From IMG/VR virus record IMGVR_UViG_3300010397_000011, positions 1-57,985 of that record: a stretch of 57,985 bases of DNA; one strand, given 5' to 3'. A program made the position numbers and the translations under genes. Each line of letters begins with the position of its first letter. Position 1 is the stretch's first letter. The notes under the pieces are model-generated. The model saw only the letters and a program-made list of their open reading frames with translations. It did no database searches and was not told the origin of the DNA. Below are positions 7,839-15,858 of the stretch, in pieces. Origin of the DNA: a virus.

Positions 7839-8596
7839 GCCGCCCGCATACGGCGGACCAGGAACGCGCCCACGCCGATGAGGCCGAGGCCCGCAGCGGT
7901 GAGCGGCACCGTGTCACTGCCGGTGTGCGGGAGTTCCGTCGGGGTCGCGACTGGCGCGGCCGGGGTGACGACCGGCGCGGCAGTCGTGGGCGGCGCGACC
8001 GTGGTCGTGCTCGCCGGGACTGTCGTGGCCACCACGGTCGTCGTGGCAGCGGTGGTCGCTGTCGTCTCGGGGATCGAGGTGCAGTTGTGCAACACGTCGC
8101 ACGGGACGGTCGTCGTGGTCTGCGGCACCGTCGTCGTGGCGGCCGTAGTGGTCGCACCTGTCGTGGTGGTCGCGATGGTCGTCGTGGCCGCGGTCGTCGT
8201 CGTGGCCAACGTGGTGGTCGCACCCGTTGTCGTCGGCGCGGTCGTCGTCGTGGTCGCGTAGCCGTAGCAGAGGATCGCGTGGCTCAGCGTCTTCCCCGAC
8301 GAGTGCGAGTACGACTCCCCGACCTCGGGGTTCGTGAACGTCTCGTTCTCGTGCTCGACCGACTGGTCACTGCCCGCCTTCAGCACGAGCAACGTCCACG
8401 TCTTCCCATCGGGAGGTGCAGGCACGGTGAACGACGTCGAGTTGAGGTTGTCGTACTTGACCCCCATGTCGGAGCCGCCGCACCAGTAGGCGACCTCGTT
8501 CGTGTTCGGGGGTGGACTGCCTGTCGCGCCCGCGGTGACCGCGAGCCCGAGCGTGAGTGCCACCGCACTCATCGCTATCAGTAGGAACCTTCGCAT
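7835..8596 (-). CDS. LPxTG-anchored, Thr-rich surface protein
   Basis: 253 residues from ATG 8596 with a strong ribosome site (GGAGAGAGACC). Layout: signal peptide (1-24, MRRFLLIAMSAVALTLGLAV), a globular region with Cys39 and Cys110, a Thr-rich mucin-like stalk (about 114-220, runs of TTTT with Ala/Pro), then a complete sortase signal: LPHTG at 222-226, a hydrophobic helix (about 230-246) and the basic tail RRMRAA. Sortase A would link it to host peptidoglycan, so it should act on the infected cell rather than in the virion. The Thr stalk is a natural O-glycosylation target and the gene sits among phage glycosyltransferases. A role in superinfection exclusion or cell-surface change is inference. 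Confidence 0.88.
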   Translation of the reverse strand: MRRFLLIAMSAVALTLGLAVTAGATGSPPPNTNEVAYWCGGSDMGVKYDNLNSTSFTVPAPPDGKTWTLLVLKAGSDQSVEHENETFTNPEVGESYSHSSGKTLSHAILCYGYATTTTTAPTTTGATTTLATTTTAATTTIATTTTGATTTAATTTVPQTTTTVPCDVLHNCTSIPETTATTAATTTVVATTVPASTTTVAPPTTAAPVVTPAAPVATPTELPHTGSDTVPLTAAGLGLIGVGAFLVRRMRAA

Positions 8597-8663
8597 GGTC
8601 TCTCTCCTTCGTGTTTGGGTGTTGGTGTCAATAGGGTGCCGCACTAGGGGGGTAAAGCGCACG
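8597..8663 (-). promoter_or_regulatory. Leader of the LPxTG gene with G-run motif
   Basis: A 67-base gap in an otherwise overlapping operon, suggesting separate control of the surface protein. It has the start-associated sequence GGAGAGAGACC next to the ATG and, at about 8645-8658, CTAGGGGGGTAAAG (plus-strand reading). Related words occur at 39761-39778 and about 51180-51200. A TTGACA at 8626-8631 (minus strand) has no matching -10 box. Confidence 0.4.
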
Positions 8664-9326
8664 TTAGTACCGCGACCAGTAGAGCAGCCCGCCACGCGCG
8701 GGATGGCCGAACGTCTCGACGCGACCAGCGTCAGCGAGCAGCATGAACAGCCGCGCCAACTCGTCGCCTTCGAGCCATGACAAATGCGGCGACGCGGGCC
8801 CGTGCCACTCCATCGCGATGTGCTCCACACGTCGCAACGCGTCGACGGGCACCGTTGCGAACGCTGAGAACTCGCCGCCCTCGATGTCCACCTTCAGCAT
8901 CTCGACCGGGCCGTACCTATCGAGGAGCTCGACGAGCGAGACGGTCTTCACGTCGCCCGCGCCAGCGACCTGCGCGCCACCGCCATCACCCACGATGCCG
9001 ACCGACGCGCCGCCCCTGCCCGTGACCGCGACGTCGAGCACGGTCACCTGGTCGGCCACGCCGTTCAACGCGACGTGATGCAGCAGCCGCTCACGGTTCG
9101 CCTCGGCTGGCTCGATCGCGATCACACGCTCAGCCCCGGCCTTCGCTGCCAGCACCGTGAACGCGCCGACGTTCGCGCCGACGTCGATCACCGTGCCCGA
9201 GAACCCGGTCACCCGGTAGTCGTTGCGGTCCCACACCTCGACGACGACCACGAAGTCGTCGCCTGCCATGTCGATGTCGCGTGGCTCGAACACGGCCGAC
9301 CAGTCACCGAGTTGCGCGTACGTCAC
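8664..9326 (-). CDS. FkbM family methyltransferase
   Basis: 220 residues from GTG 9326 (GTGA overlap with the upstream glycosyltransferase). Motif I is TVIDVGANVGAFTVLAAKAG with IAIEP as the acidic end of strand 2. LKVDIEGGEF and IAMEWHG are the FkbM signatures. FkbM enzymes O-methylate sugars or other hydroxyls, often on surface polysaccharides or flagellar glycans. Here it probably caps a glycan built by the neighbouring transferases. Confidence 0.88.
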   Translation of the reverse strand: MTYAQLGDWSAVFEPRDIDMAGDDFVVVVEVWDRNDYRVTGFSGTVIDVGANVGAFTVLAAKAGAERVIAIEPAEANRERLLHHVALNGVADQVTVLDVAVTGRGGASVGIVGDGGGAQVAGAGDVKTVSLVELLDRYGPVEMLKVDIEGGEFSAFATVPVDALRRVEHIAMEWHGPASPHLSWLEGDELARLFMLLADAGRVETFGHPARGGLLYWSRY

Positions 9327-10243
9327 GCTGCGACGGCCAGGTGCTCGAGGACGGACTGCATCCGATGGCGGTAGGTGTCACGGCCCAGCACGGTCGCCTG
9401 TCCCATCGCCGCGATGTAGCGGCGCTCCACGGGATGATCGAGCGCCCACCGCGCGACGTTCACCGCGCCTTCGGTCATGCCCGCCGTGTAGGTCATCAGG
9501 TGCTCGCCGTGCGCGTACCACTCGGGCATCCCGTCGACCTCGGGGTGGATCAGGAACGCGCCGCGCCCCAGCGTCTCGGGGATGCGATCGGACCAGTACC
9601 TCGACGGCGCGCCGATCAGGCACGAGTCACCGAGCACGACCGGCACCGTCGAGTACAGCGCCTGCAACGCTGGCCCGCGCAGCGGACGGTTCGGCGCGGG
9701 CAGCACAGCGAACCGCTTGCCGAACGCGCGCTTGAACGCGTCGATCAGCCGGGTGCGCACCGGCTCCCACTCCTTGTGCGGGTACGGGTGCGACCCGACG
9801 AACACCACATCCCACGGCCAGCGTCCCGGTCGTGCTGGCTTGCGGTCGCACTCGGCGTGATACACGCCAGGCGGCATCCACACGTGAGTGACCCCGTACT
9901 TCTCCCACGGCCCGTCGTCAGGGGAGAAGAGGACGTCGGTGCGGAAGAACGCCTCGGTGCCGATCAGGTACTCGCGGTCGAGGCCGTGGAAGCGGTCGAG
10001 GTGGAACGACGCTGACGGAACGCCGGCCGCGCGGAAGCGCGCGAGGCACGCGAGCGCCGCGTCGTTGTCGACCTCCCACGTGCGCGTCCACAGCAGCAGG
10101 TCGTAGCGGGGCTGCACCCGTCCGAAGTCGAGGCCGTTCTCTTGCAGCGGGATGACCTCGTGGCCGAGCGACGTGAGCGAGCCCGCGACGTGGACCTCGG
10201 TGCACCACGGTCGACTGAAGTTCCCGATGTAGCCGATCCGCAT
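9323..10243 (-). CDS. Glycosyltransferase (GT-B, CgeB-like)
   Basis: 306 residues from ATG 10243, overlapping the adaptor stop as TGATG. It starts MRIGYIGNFSRPWCTE and includes YDLLLWTRTWEVD, VVFVGSHPYPHKEW, LGDSCLIGAPSRYWSDRIPE and a late GRGAFLIHPEVDGMPEWY segment, as in CgeB/family-1-like GT-B enzymes, where a late Glu contacts the donor. It links the head-tail adaptor gene to the glycan cassette, so it should be expressed with virion proteins. Confidence 0.8.
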   Translation of the reverse strand: MRIGYIGNFSRPWCTEVHVAGSLTSLGHEVIPLQENGLDFGRVQPRYDLLLWTRTWEVDNDAALACLARFRAAGVPSASFHLDRFHGLDREYLIGTEAFFRTDVLFSPDDGPWEKYGVTHVWMPPGVYHAECDRKPARPGRWPWDVVFVGSHPYPHKEWEPVRTRLIDAFKRAFGKRFAVLPAPNRPLRGPALQALYSTVPVVLGDSCLIGAPSRYWSDRIPETLGRGAFLIHPEVDGMPEWYAHGEHLMTYTAGMTEGAVNVARWALDHPVERRYIAAMGQATVLGRDTYRHRMQSVLEHLAVAA

Positions 10244-10998
10244 CAGAGCACGCGCTGCGCCTGCCGAGCGGTGGGACGGGACGCGGTCGCCCGTCGAGCC
10301 TTCGCACCGAAGCGAAGAGATGCCAGCCACGAGTCCGTGATCCCGACACCGGTGAACCCCTCGGTGAGCAGGTCACGCGGGTTCGGCATCGTGATCGTCA
10401 GGCCCTGCCGCACGAGGGTCTGCACCTCGTCGGGGATCGAGCACGACGCGCACGTCCCGCCGTTGCACGCCATCGCGTAGTCGCGGGCGAGCATCACCGT
10501 GGGCAAGACCGAGCCCTCAGGCGGGAGGTTGCCGTACGCGTAGTCGAACCCGTAGGTGCCCTGTTCGGTGAGCGGCAGGTCGAGGTTCTGACAGCACAGC
10601 CACGCGCGGATCGGGTCGGCCGCGGTCGCACGCACGAACCCGACCTCGCGTCCTCTGAACAGGCCGATCTCGTCGTCGGGCACGACCTCGCCGTCGAGGT
10701 GCACGACCAGCGAGTCACGGTCGACGGGGCCGTTGCTGAGGCGCACCGTGCGGAGCGCGCAGCACCCGCAGTCAGCGTGCGAGTGCGGGCCGCACGGCCG
10801 CTCGCCTGTCACGGTGCAGAGGCCCGGCCAGCGGCGGCCCGTCAACTCGAACAGCACCTGCGACGCGAGCGTGATGGAGTACGCGCGGTCGGCCTCGGAG
10901 ATGGCCGTCAGGTCCGTGTCGCACGCAGCGCACCCGTCCGTTAGCTGCGCGTCCGTGATCCAGTCGGAGCAGAGGGACCAGGCGCGGACGGCGGGCAC
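10243..10998 (-). CDS. Head-to-tail adaptor
   Basis: 251 residues from GTG 10998. It matches the actinophage head-to-tail adaptor pattern: CSDWIT near the start, an ASQVLFELTGRRWPGLC helix, a Cys-rich segment (CGPHSHADCGCC), DGEVVPDDEIGLFRGREVGF, then CNGGTCASCSIP and RQGLTITMPNP before a C-terminal TGVGITDSWLASL helix. The protein should bind the portal and form the first neck ring. The Cys pairs may bind zinc. Confidence 0.8.
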   Translation of the reverse strand: MPAVRAWSLCSDWITDAQLTDGCAACDTDLTAISEADRAYSITLASQVLFELTGRRWPGLCTVTGERPCGPHSHADCGCCALRTVRLSNGPVDRDSLVVHLDGEVVPDDEIGLFRGREVGFVRATAADPIRAWLCCQNLDLPLTEQGTYGFDYAYGNLPPEGSVLPTVMLARDYAMACNGGTCASCSIPDEVQTLVRQGLTITMPNPRDLLTEGFTGVGITDSWLASLRFGAKARRATASRPTARQAQRVL

Positions 10999-11007
10999 GT
11001 GCGAACG

Positions 11008-11115
11008 CTAGTACGGCCGTCGCCGGTAGTAGTGCTTCGCCAGGTTCCACAACGCGAGGAGCACGACGGCGACCAGCGTCCACACCAGGAGGAACGCCAC
11101 GACCATCGGCCACAT
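11008..11115 (-). CDS. 35-residue single-pass membrane peptide
   Basis: Reads MWPMVVAFLLVWTLVAVVLL and then ALWNLAKHYYRRRPY before TAG. One transmembrane helix is followed by a basic tail. It fills the gap between the Ig-like protein and the adaptor. No ribosome site is obvious. It resembles the 23-residue peptide at 21538-21609. Function unknown. Confidence 0.5.
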   Translation of the reverse strand: MWPMVVAFLLVWTLVAVVLLALWNLAKHYYRRRPY

Positions 11116-11131
11116 GGTGTGCACCGTAGGG

Positions 11132-11443
11132 CTAGGCGAACACGCTTGCAGCCACGCACCACGTCACTGATTGCGCGCCCGTCGCGCCGCCCGAGACGAT
11201 CCACCGTCCGCGCCACACGCCGTCGTCGTCGGCGGGCACGATCGTCCGGTACAGGCCGGTCCCGTCGTGGAGGATCAGCGGGTCGCCAACAGGGATGACG
11301 ACGTGCGAGGTGTCGGGCTTGTAGTACTCGAACGAGACGGCAGGCGGGTCGGTCAGCGTCTTCACGCCGAGCGGGTACGTGTAGAACCGGCCGATCACCT
11401 CGGCCGCGCCGCCCACCTCGATCGGGTCAAGGACCGTCGTCAC
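11132..11443 (-). CDS. Ig-like fold virion-associated protein
   Basis: 103 residues from GTG 11443. The pattern of short beta strands, with VSFEYYKPD, HDGTGLYRTIVPADDDGVWRG and RWIVSGG, is that of small Ig-like proteins found near the connector genes of actinophages. It is probably a virion decoration or adaptor accessory. It lies between the repeat-rich fibre-like gene and the adaptor. Confidence 0.6.
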   Translation of the reverse strand: MTTVLDPIEVGGAAEVIGRFYTYPLGVKTLTDPPAVSFEYYKPDTSHVVIPVGDPLILHDGTGLYRTIVPADDDGVWRGRWIVSGGATGAQSVTWCVAASVFA

Positions 11444-11456
11444 GGACGCCAGTCTC

Positions 11457-13892
11457 TCATGCCCGCCGCGCGGTGGCCGCGATCGACCACATGTCCCGCA
11501 CCTCGGTCTCGATCGCGACCTGCGCTCGCACCCGCACGGTGATCGGCACCTGCGCGCGCACCTCGGCGTCGATCGTGAACGTCGTCGGCACGACGCCCGG
11601 CACCTTGACCGCGACCAGCGTGGCGGTCGGGTGCAGCACGGCGAGCAGGACCAGGCGCACGTTGTCGCTGACGACGCCACTCGAGGTGACCGTGCCAGTG
11701 AGGAGGAGCGTGTCGACGGTCGCCTGGCCCGAGCCGCCCGACGAGGACACGCTGCCGTCGAGGTTGAACCCGACGAGTTTCGCGATCGTGCCGTGCGGCG
11801 TGATCGCACCCGTCACCGTGCGGGTGACGAGCACGTCGAGGTTGCCTGCCGGTGCGACCGTCCCGCCGACCGTGATCGTGCTGCCCGTCTGCGCGTTCAG
11901 CGAACCCGTCGACGAGACGGAGCTCGTCAGTGTGCGCGTCACGAGACGGGTGACAGAACCGACAGAACTGACAGAACCCGTGAGCGACTTCGGCTGCTGA
12001 TGTGTGAGCGTGCCGGTCGGATGCTCCGTGGCCGTGAGCGTGCGGGTCACGAGGACGTGCAGGCTCCCGCTCGGCGTGATGTTCCCGGCGAGGGTGACCG
12101 TCGAGCCCGACTGTGTGCTCAGCGTCCCGGCCGGGGTCAGCGCGCCGCTCAACGCGTGGGTGACGAGCCGCGTCTCGGTACCCGCAGGAGTGAGGGCGCC
12201 GGCCAGCGCCTTCAGCACCCGTCTCGTGAGCGCGCCCGCCGTCGCGATCGTGCCAGTCAGCGTGCGAGGGAAGGTGCGGGCGACGGTGCCTGTCGGGGTC
12301 TCGCCCGCGGTGAGCGTCCGCGTGACGAGCCTGGTCTCGGCCCCGCTCGGGGTGAGGCCCCCGCCGACAGCCTTGATGACCAGCCGTGAGAGGGAGCCTG
12401 TAGGCGTCAGGGAGCCCGTGAGAGTCCTGGGGTGTGTGGCCCCCGTGGTAAGGGACCCCGTGGCCCCCAGCGAGCCCTGGGCCGCCTTCCCGACCACCTT
12501 GGCCACGGTGCCCGTGGGGGTGATGCCACCCGTGCGGGTGAGGAGCACCAGCCGCGCCAGGGCGCCCGTCGGGGTGATCGCACCGTCGACCGACTTGTTC
12601 GTCGTGTGACTGCCCGCGATGAACGACGTGGAGAGCGACCCCGCAGGTGTGAGCCCGCCCGTCAGCGCCTTCAGCGTGAGCCGTGCGACGGTGCCGGTCG
12701 GGTGCTCGGTGCCCGACAGCGCGACCTGGTCGCCGTACACCAGCGTGCCCGACGGGGTGAGCCCGCCCGTGAGGGTCTTCGTCACGAACTTGCTGAGCGT
12801 GCCCGCAGGAGTGAGCGAGCCGGTCAGCAGCTTCGCGTCGCCCTCGGACTCTGTGCCGGTCGGCGTGATCGAGCCAGCCGGGTTCTTGTTCGTCCGCTTC
12901 GCGATCGTGCCGCCAGGCGTGAGGCTCCCCGTGAACGTCCGCGGGATCGACTTCGTGAGCGTGCCCGCAGGCGTCAGGCCACCGGCCACCGCCTTGATCA
13001 CGAGCCGTGTCAGCGTGCCCGCGGGGGTGATCGCACCCGACGCGGCGACGTTCTTGATCAGCGCCGTCGTCAGCGTCCCGACGATCATGTGTGTCCCGCC
13101 GCCGCCACCGATGAACAGCGTCGAAAGCGCACCCGCAGGAGTCAGACCTCCGGCTGGAGCCTTGGTCGTGAGTCGTGTCTCCGTGCCCGCGGGGGTGATC
13201 GCTCCGGAGACCGACTTCGGGGTGGTCGTGCCCGACGCTTCCTTGAACGTGGCGAACGCCTGAGCGCCGAACGACCCGCCAGCATCCGACCACGAGGTGG
13301 ACGGTGTCGGGGTGCCGGTCTCGTTGATCTTGTAGGCGGAGAAGATGTCGGCACCGGCGATCGCGCCGCCCGCGTCGAAGATGACCGAGTAGCCGGTAGG
13401 CGGCGTGTACGTCCCGCCGTTGCCGTTGTCGTCAGGGCTGACGCCGACGATCGCGATCTGATTACCGCTGATCGCTGCCGCCGCGGTGACGGTGTATGGC
13501 GATGACGCGTCGTTGTTGTTCGCGTGCGTCGTCGCGTCCGCCGCTGCACCCGCGTTCTGCCCGGTGATCTCGCACACGGCGACGGAGCAGCAGCCGAACC
13601 CGGTGCCGCCGGGGGTGATCGTGCCGGTGATGATGTGCCCAGCGCCGCGGGTGCCGCCGTCGTTGTACCAGATGCCAACCCCGCCCGAGGCGGGACCGAG
13701 GTAGCGGGATTCGAGCAGCGTGTACGTGTTGCCCTTGTTGTCGGTGATGTCGCCGTTGGCAGGTGTGTTCGTCGCGTCGTAATGCGTGAGGATGACGACG
13801 AGCAACGAACCGGAGACCGTCGTGATCGACGGAGCCGCCGTCGACGCGGTGCCAGCCTGCGTGCCGGTGACCTGATTGACAGCGAGGCTCAC
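11457..13892 (-). CDS. Repeat-rich surface/fibre-like protein
   Basis: 811 residues from GTG 13892 (GTGA overlap). Residues 1-215 form a beta-rich domain (MSLAVNQVTGTQ, GVGIWYNDGGTRGAGH, TGYSVIFDAGG). From about residue 222 come roughly 27 copies of an 18-residue repeat with consensus [KR]-x-L-T-G-x-L-T-P-x-G-T-L-x-R-L-V-x, interrupted in places by Gly-rich insertions. The C-terminal 60 residues are non-repeat (AEVRAQVPITVRV). Regular 18-residue Gly/Pro/Thr repeats suggest an extended beta-solenoid or fibre. The upstream gene ends in the same repeat, so the two products may assemble together. Host-surface binding is inference. Confidence 0.75.
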   Translation of the reverse strand: MSLAVNQVTGTQAGTASTAAPSITTVSGSLLVVILTHYDATNTPANGDITDNKGNTYTLLESRYLGPASGGVGIWYNDGGTRGAGHIITGTITPGGTGFGCCSVAVCEITGQNAGAAADATTHANNNDASSPYTVTAAAAISGNQIAIVGVSPDDNGNGGTYTPPTGYSVIFDAGGAIAGADIFSAYKINETGTPTPSTSWSDAGGSFGAQAFATFKEASGTTTPKSVSGAITPAGTETRLTTKAPAGGLTPAGALSTLFIGGGGGTHMIVGTLTTALIKNVAASGAITPAGTLTRLVIKAVAGGLTPAGTLTKSIPRTFTGSLTPGGTIAKRTNKNPAGSITPTGTESEGDAKLLTGSLTPAGTLSKFVTKTLTGGLTPSGTLVYGDQVALSGTEHPTGTVARLTLKALTGGLTPAGSLSTSFIAGSHTTNKSVDGAITPTGALARLVLLTRTGGITPTGTVAKVVGKAAQGSLGATGSLTTGATHPRTLTGSLTPTGSLSRLVIKAVGGGLTPSGAETRLVTRTLTAGETPTGTVARTFPRTLTGTIATAGALTRRVLKALAGALTPAGTETRLVTHALSGALTPAGTLSTQSGSTVTLAGNITPSGSLHVLVTRTLTATEHPTGTLTHQQPKSLTGSVSSVGSVTRLVTRTLTSSVSSTGSLNAQTGSTITVGGTVAPAGNLDVLVTRTVTGAITPHGTIAKLVGFNLDGSVSSSGGSGQATVDTLLLTGTVTSSGVVSDNVRLVLLAVLHPTATLVAVKVPGVVPTTFTIDAEVRAQVPITVRVRAQVAIETEVRDMWSIAATARRA
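11640..13230 (-). repeat. 54-bp coding repeat array
   Basis: About 27 degenerate copies of a 54-bp unit encoding the 18-residue repeat. The DNA has diverged more than the protein, with only the ACNCCNGCNGGNAC core (TPAGT) well kept, so the array is old and under protein-level selection. Unequal recombination could still change copy number. Confidence 0.8.
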
Positions 13893-14854
13893 GTGAAGAC
13901 CCCCGTCACGGTCTTACCGATCACTCGAGTCTCAGCACCCGTGGGCGTGGAGCCCCCGCCCTTCGGCGCGGTGCGCTGCTTCACGAGCGTCCCGCCAGGA
14001 GTCATCGCCGCGGTGATCGCCTTCAGCGCAGGCTTCGACAGCGTGCCGCTCGGGGTCATCGCACCGGCCGGAGTCTTGTTCGTCTGCTCCGCCTCGACAC
14101 CCGCAGGGGTCAACGCACCCGACGGCGTAGCCAGGTTCAGGGTGCTCGCCTTGCGTGTAGCGACGACCGCCTGCACCGCGCGCAGACCCGATGCGATCGG
14201 CGGGTCCTCGACAAGATCAGGGGTGCCCGTGATCACCCAGTTCACAGCGAGGCCGAGGTCGCGCAGGCCCGCGCCGCCCGCCTCCATCGGCACGAAGAAG
14301 TTCGGGATGCCGCCACGCCACAGCACCGACCAATCGCCCTGACGGAACCGCTCCACCTCGTCCGCAGTCATCGCGAACGGGACGCTGAACGCCTGCGCTA
14401 TGTCGCCGTTCACGGCGCTCGTCGCGGTGCCGGACTTGCCGATCTGACCGGAACTGTTGGTGGTCGCGGCGCCGACACCGTTCGTGTCGGACTGGTGCGT
14501 CTGCGCCGCCATCGCTGACGACTGCGAGCCGGTGTAAATCTTGTTGTTCGCCGCTGTCAGGTTGTCCGTGCACACGCCGACAACACAGATCCACGCGCCC
14601 GTAGCGGGGGCGGTTACCTCGCACACCATGTGCGTCGTCGCGTTCAAGCAGCGCAGACCGAACCGCTGCGCGGTCGACGCTCCCGTCTGAAGACCAGAGT
14701 GCGACGAGTTCGTCGTGCCCGCACCGGCGATGATCCTGCCGGTCGCGTAGGCAATCATCTTGATCCAGCAGCCGATCGAGAACGGCGGGACTGTGGAGCC
14801 GCTGACGGTCGCGATCTTGTCGGTCGCGCTCCCGCCGTCGAAACGCCGGGCCAT
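13889..14854 (-). CDS. LamG-like lectin domain protein with TPxGT repeats
   Basis: 321 residues from ATG 14854. The first 230 residues have a concanavalin/LamG-like pattern (MARRFDGGSATDKIATV, FSIGCWIKMIAYATG, the QAFSVPFAMTADEVERFRQG tail typical of phage LamG proteins). The last 80 residues carry about five copies of the 18-residue repeat seen in the next gene (ALTPAGVEAEQTNK, AMTPSGTLSKPALK). It is probably a virion surface protein that binds glycans and packs against the repeat protein. Confidence 0.72.
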   Translation of the reverse strand: MARRFDGGSATDKIATVSGSTVPPFSIGCWIKMIAYATGRIIAGAGTTNSSHSGLQTGASTAQRFGLRCLNATTHMVCEVTAPATGAWICVVGVCTDNLTAANNKIYTGSQSSAMAAQTHQSDTNGVGAATTNSSGQIGKSGTATSAVNGDIAQAFSVPFAMTADEVERFRQGDWSVLWRGGIPNFFVPMEAGGAGLRDLGLAVNWVITGTPDLVEDPPIASGLRAVQAVVATRKASTLNLATPSGALTPAGVEAEQTNKTPAGAMTPSGTLSKPALKAITAAMTPGGTLVKQRTAPKGGGSTPTGAETRVIGKTVTGVFT

Positions 14855-14856
14855 CG

Positions 14857-15387
14857 TTACGTCGTCGTGTACTCGAAGGTCGCGGCGATGAGGCACGCGT
14901 CCGACGCGTTGGTGTCCGACGCGTTGTCCGCGTCGCGGCCCACCATGATGATGATCGGCCGGTTCGCCGCAGCGTTCGTCATCGTCAACGCGAGCGTCGT
15001 CTGCGTCGTCACGCCCTGCGTCGCGTTGCCGTTACCCGACCCGGTGACCACCGTGTCGAACACGATCGCGTCCATGTCGGTCGTGCCGACCACGCCGATC
15101 GCAGCCGCGCCCTTCCAGAACACAGCGTTCGTGCTCGTGCCCTTCGTCGCCCACGTGAGCCGCAACGTCCCGCCCGACGAGTAGTCCGACGGGAGCGTGA
15201 AGTCCCACAGCCAATGCTCGTCCGTGGACGGGTCGAACAGCAGCCAGACCGTCGACGCCTTCGCTGAGTTCGTCGTCTGCGTGCCCGACGAGACCATCAT
15301 CTCAGGGGTCGCCGGGTTGTTCCCCGTACCCGACCCGTCAGGTGCGACGCCACCGGGGATCGGCAGCACGACGTGCCCGGTAGTCAT
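14857..15387 (-). CDS. Virion surface protein, beta-rich, unknown
   Basis: 176 residues from ATG 15387: MTTGHVVLPIPGGVAPDGSG, then WLLFDPSTDEHWLWDFTLP and LRLTWATKGTSTNAVFWKG. The pattern is a jelly-roll-like beta sandwich, often found in phage decoration or fibre genes. It is immediately upstream of the LamG gene. Function inferred only from composition and place. Confidence 0.55.
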   Translation of the reverse strand: MTTGHVVLPIPGGVAPDGSGTGNNPATPEMMVSSGTQTTNSAKASTVWLLFDPSTDEHWLWDFTLPSDYSSGGTLRLTWATKGTSTNAVFWKGAAAIGVVGTTDMDAIVFDTVVTGSGNGNATQGVTTQTTLALTMTNAAANRPIIIMVGRDADNASDTNASDACLIAATFEYTTT

Positions 15388-15396
15388 GCGCCGATC

Positions 15397-15858
15397 CTAA
15401 GCCGCAGGCCGACCACGTTCTCGGACCCGCTCGAGGAGCTGCGTGACACGTGCGGGGTCCACGTGCAGTTCAGCGGCGATGGCGCGCAGCATGACGCCCT
15501 GCGCGGCGCGGCGGATGATGAGTGCGCGGCGCTCGTCGAACTGCGCGGCGTATCGGTCCACCTGGTCGGCGTCGTCGACCGCGTCGAGGTCGGAGCGTGA
15601 CGGCGGCTCGTGCTCCTCGGAGAGCGGCACCTGCCGCACGCCAGCACCGTGCGAGCGCCACGCCGTGAGCCGTCGGAGTTCGTCGATCGCAGCCGACCGT
15701 CCCTGCCGGTACGCGACAGCAGTCGTGAGGCAGGGCCTCGTGACCAGCCGCTCGACGGCGGCCTGCTCCACCTCCTCGCGGTGCCAGCCGAGCGCGTGGA
15801 TCGAACGGGCCCCGGCGATGGTCGCGGCCAGCATCTGGCTGTCGACGTCACTCGGCAT
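15397..15858 (-). CDS. RNA polymerase sigma factor-like protein
   Basis: 153 residues. Residues about 30-65 (VEQAAVERLVTRPCL, then YRQGRSAAIDELRRLTAWR) resemble sigma region 2, with the RxAAIDELRR helix. Residues about 112-148 (RRAAQGVMLRAIAAELHV, then DPARVTQLLERVRER) form a helix-turn-helix like sigma region 4. A charged linker joins them. It could redirect host polymerase to late or cassette promoters, or only be a DNA-binding relative. It lies inside the structural operon, overlapping the membrane-coil gene by 11 bases. Confidence 0.6.
   Translation of the reverse strand: MPSDVDSQMLAATIAGARSIHALGWHREEVEQAAVERLVTRPCLTTAVAYRQGRSAAIDELRRLTAWRSHGAGVRQVPLSEEHEPPSRSDLDAVDDADQVDRYAAQFDERRALIIRRAAQGVMLRAIAAELHVDPARVTQLLERVRERGRPAA

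Noticed and set aside
8114-8255. Simple-sequence repeat as a regulatory tract
   Set aside because: The GTCGTGGTC-type repeats encode the Thr-rich stalk of the LPxTG protein; codon-level repetition explains them.
8604-8631. TTGACA promoter for the LPxTG gene
   Set aside because: At the correct spacing the -10 position falls in the ribosome site with no TATAAT-like bases; a different promoter type is more likely.
11640-13230. CRISPR array
   Set aside because: The 54-bp repeats are degenerate, in frame and continuous, with no spacers; they encode an 18-residue protein repeat.
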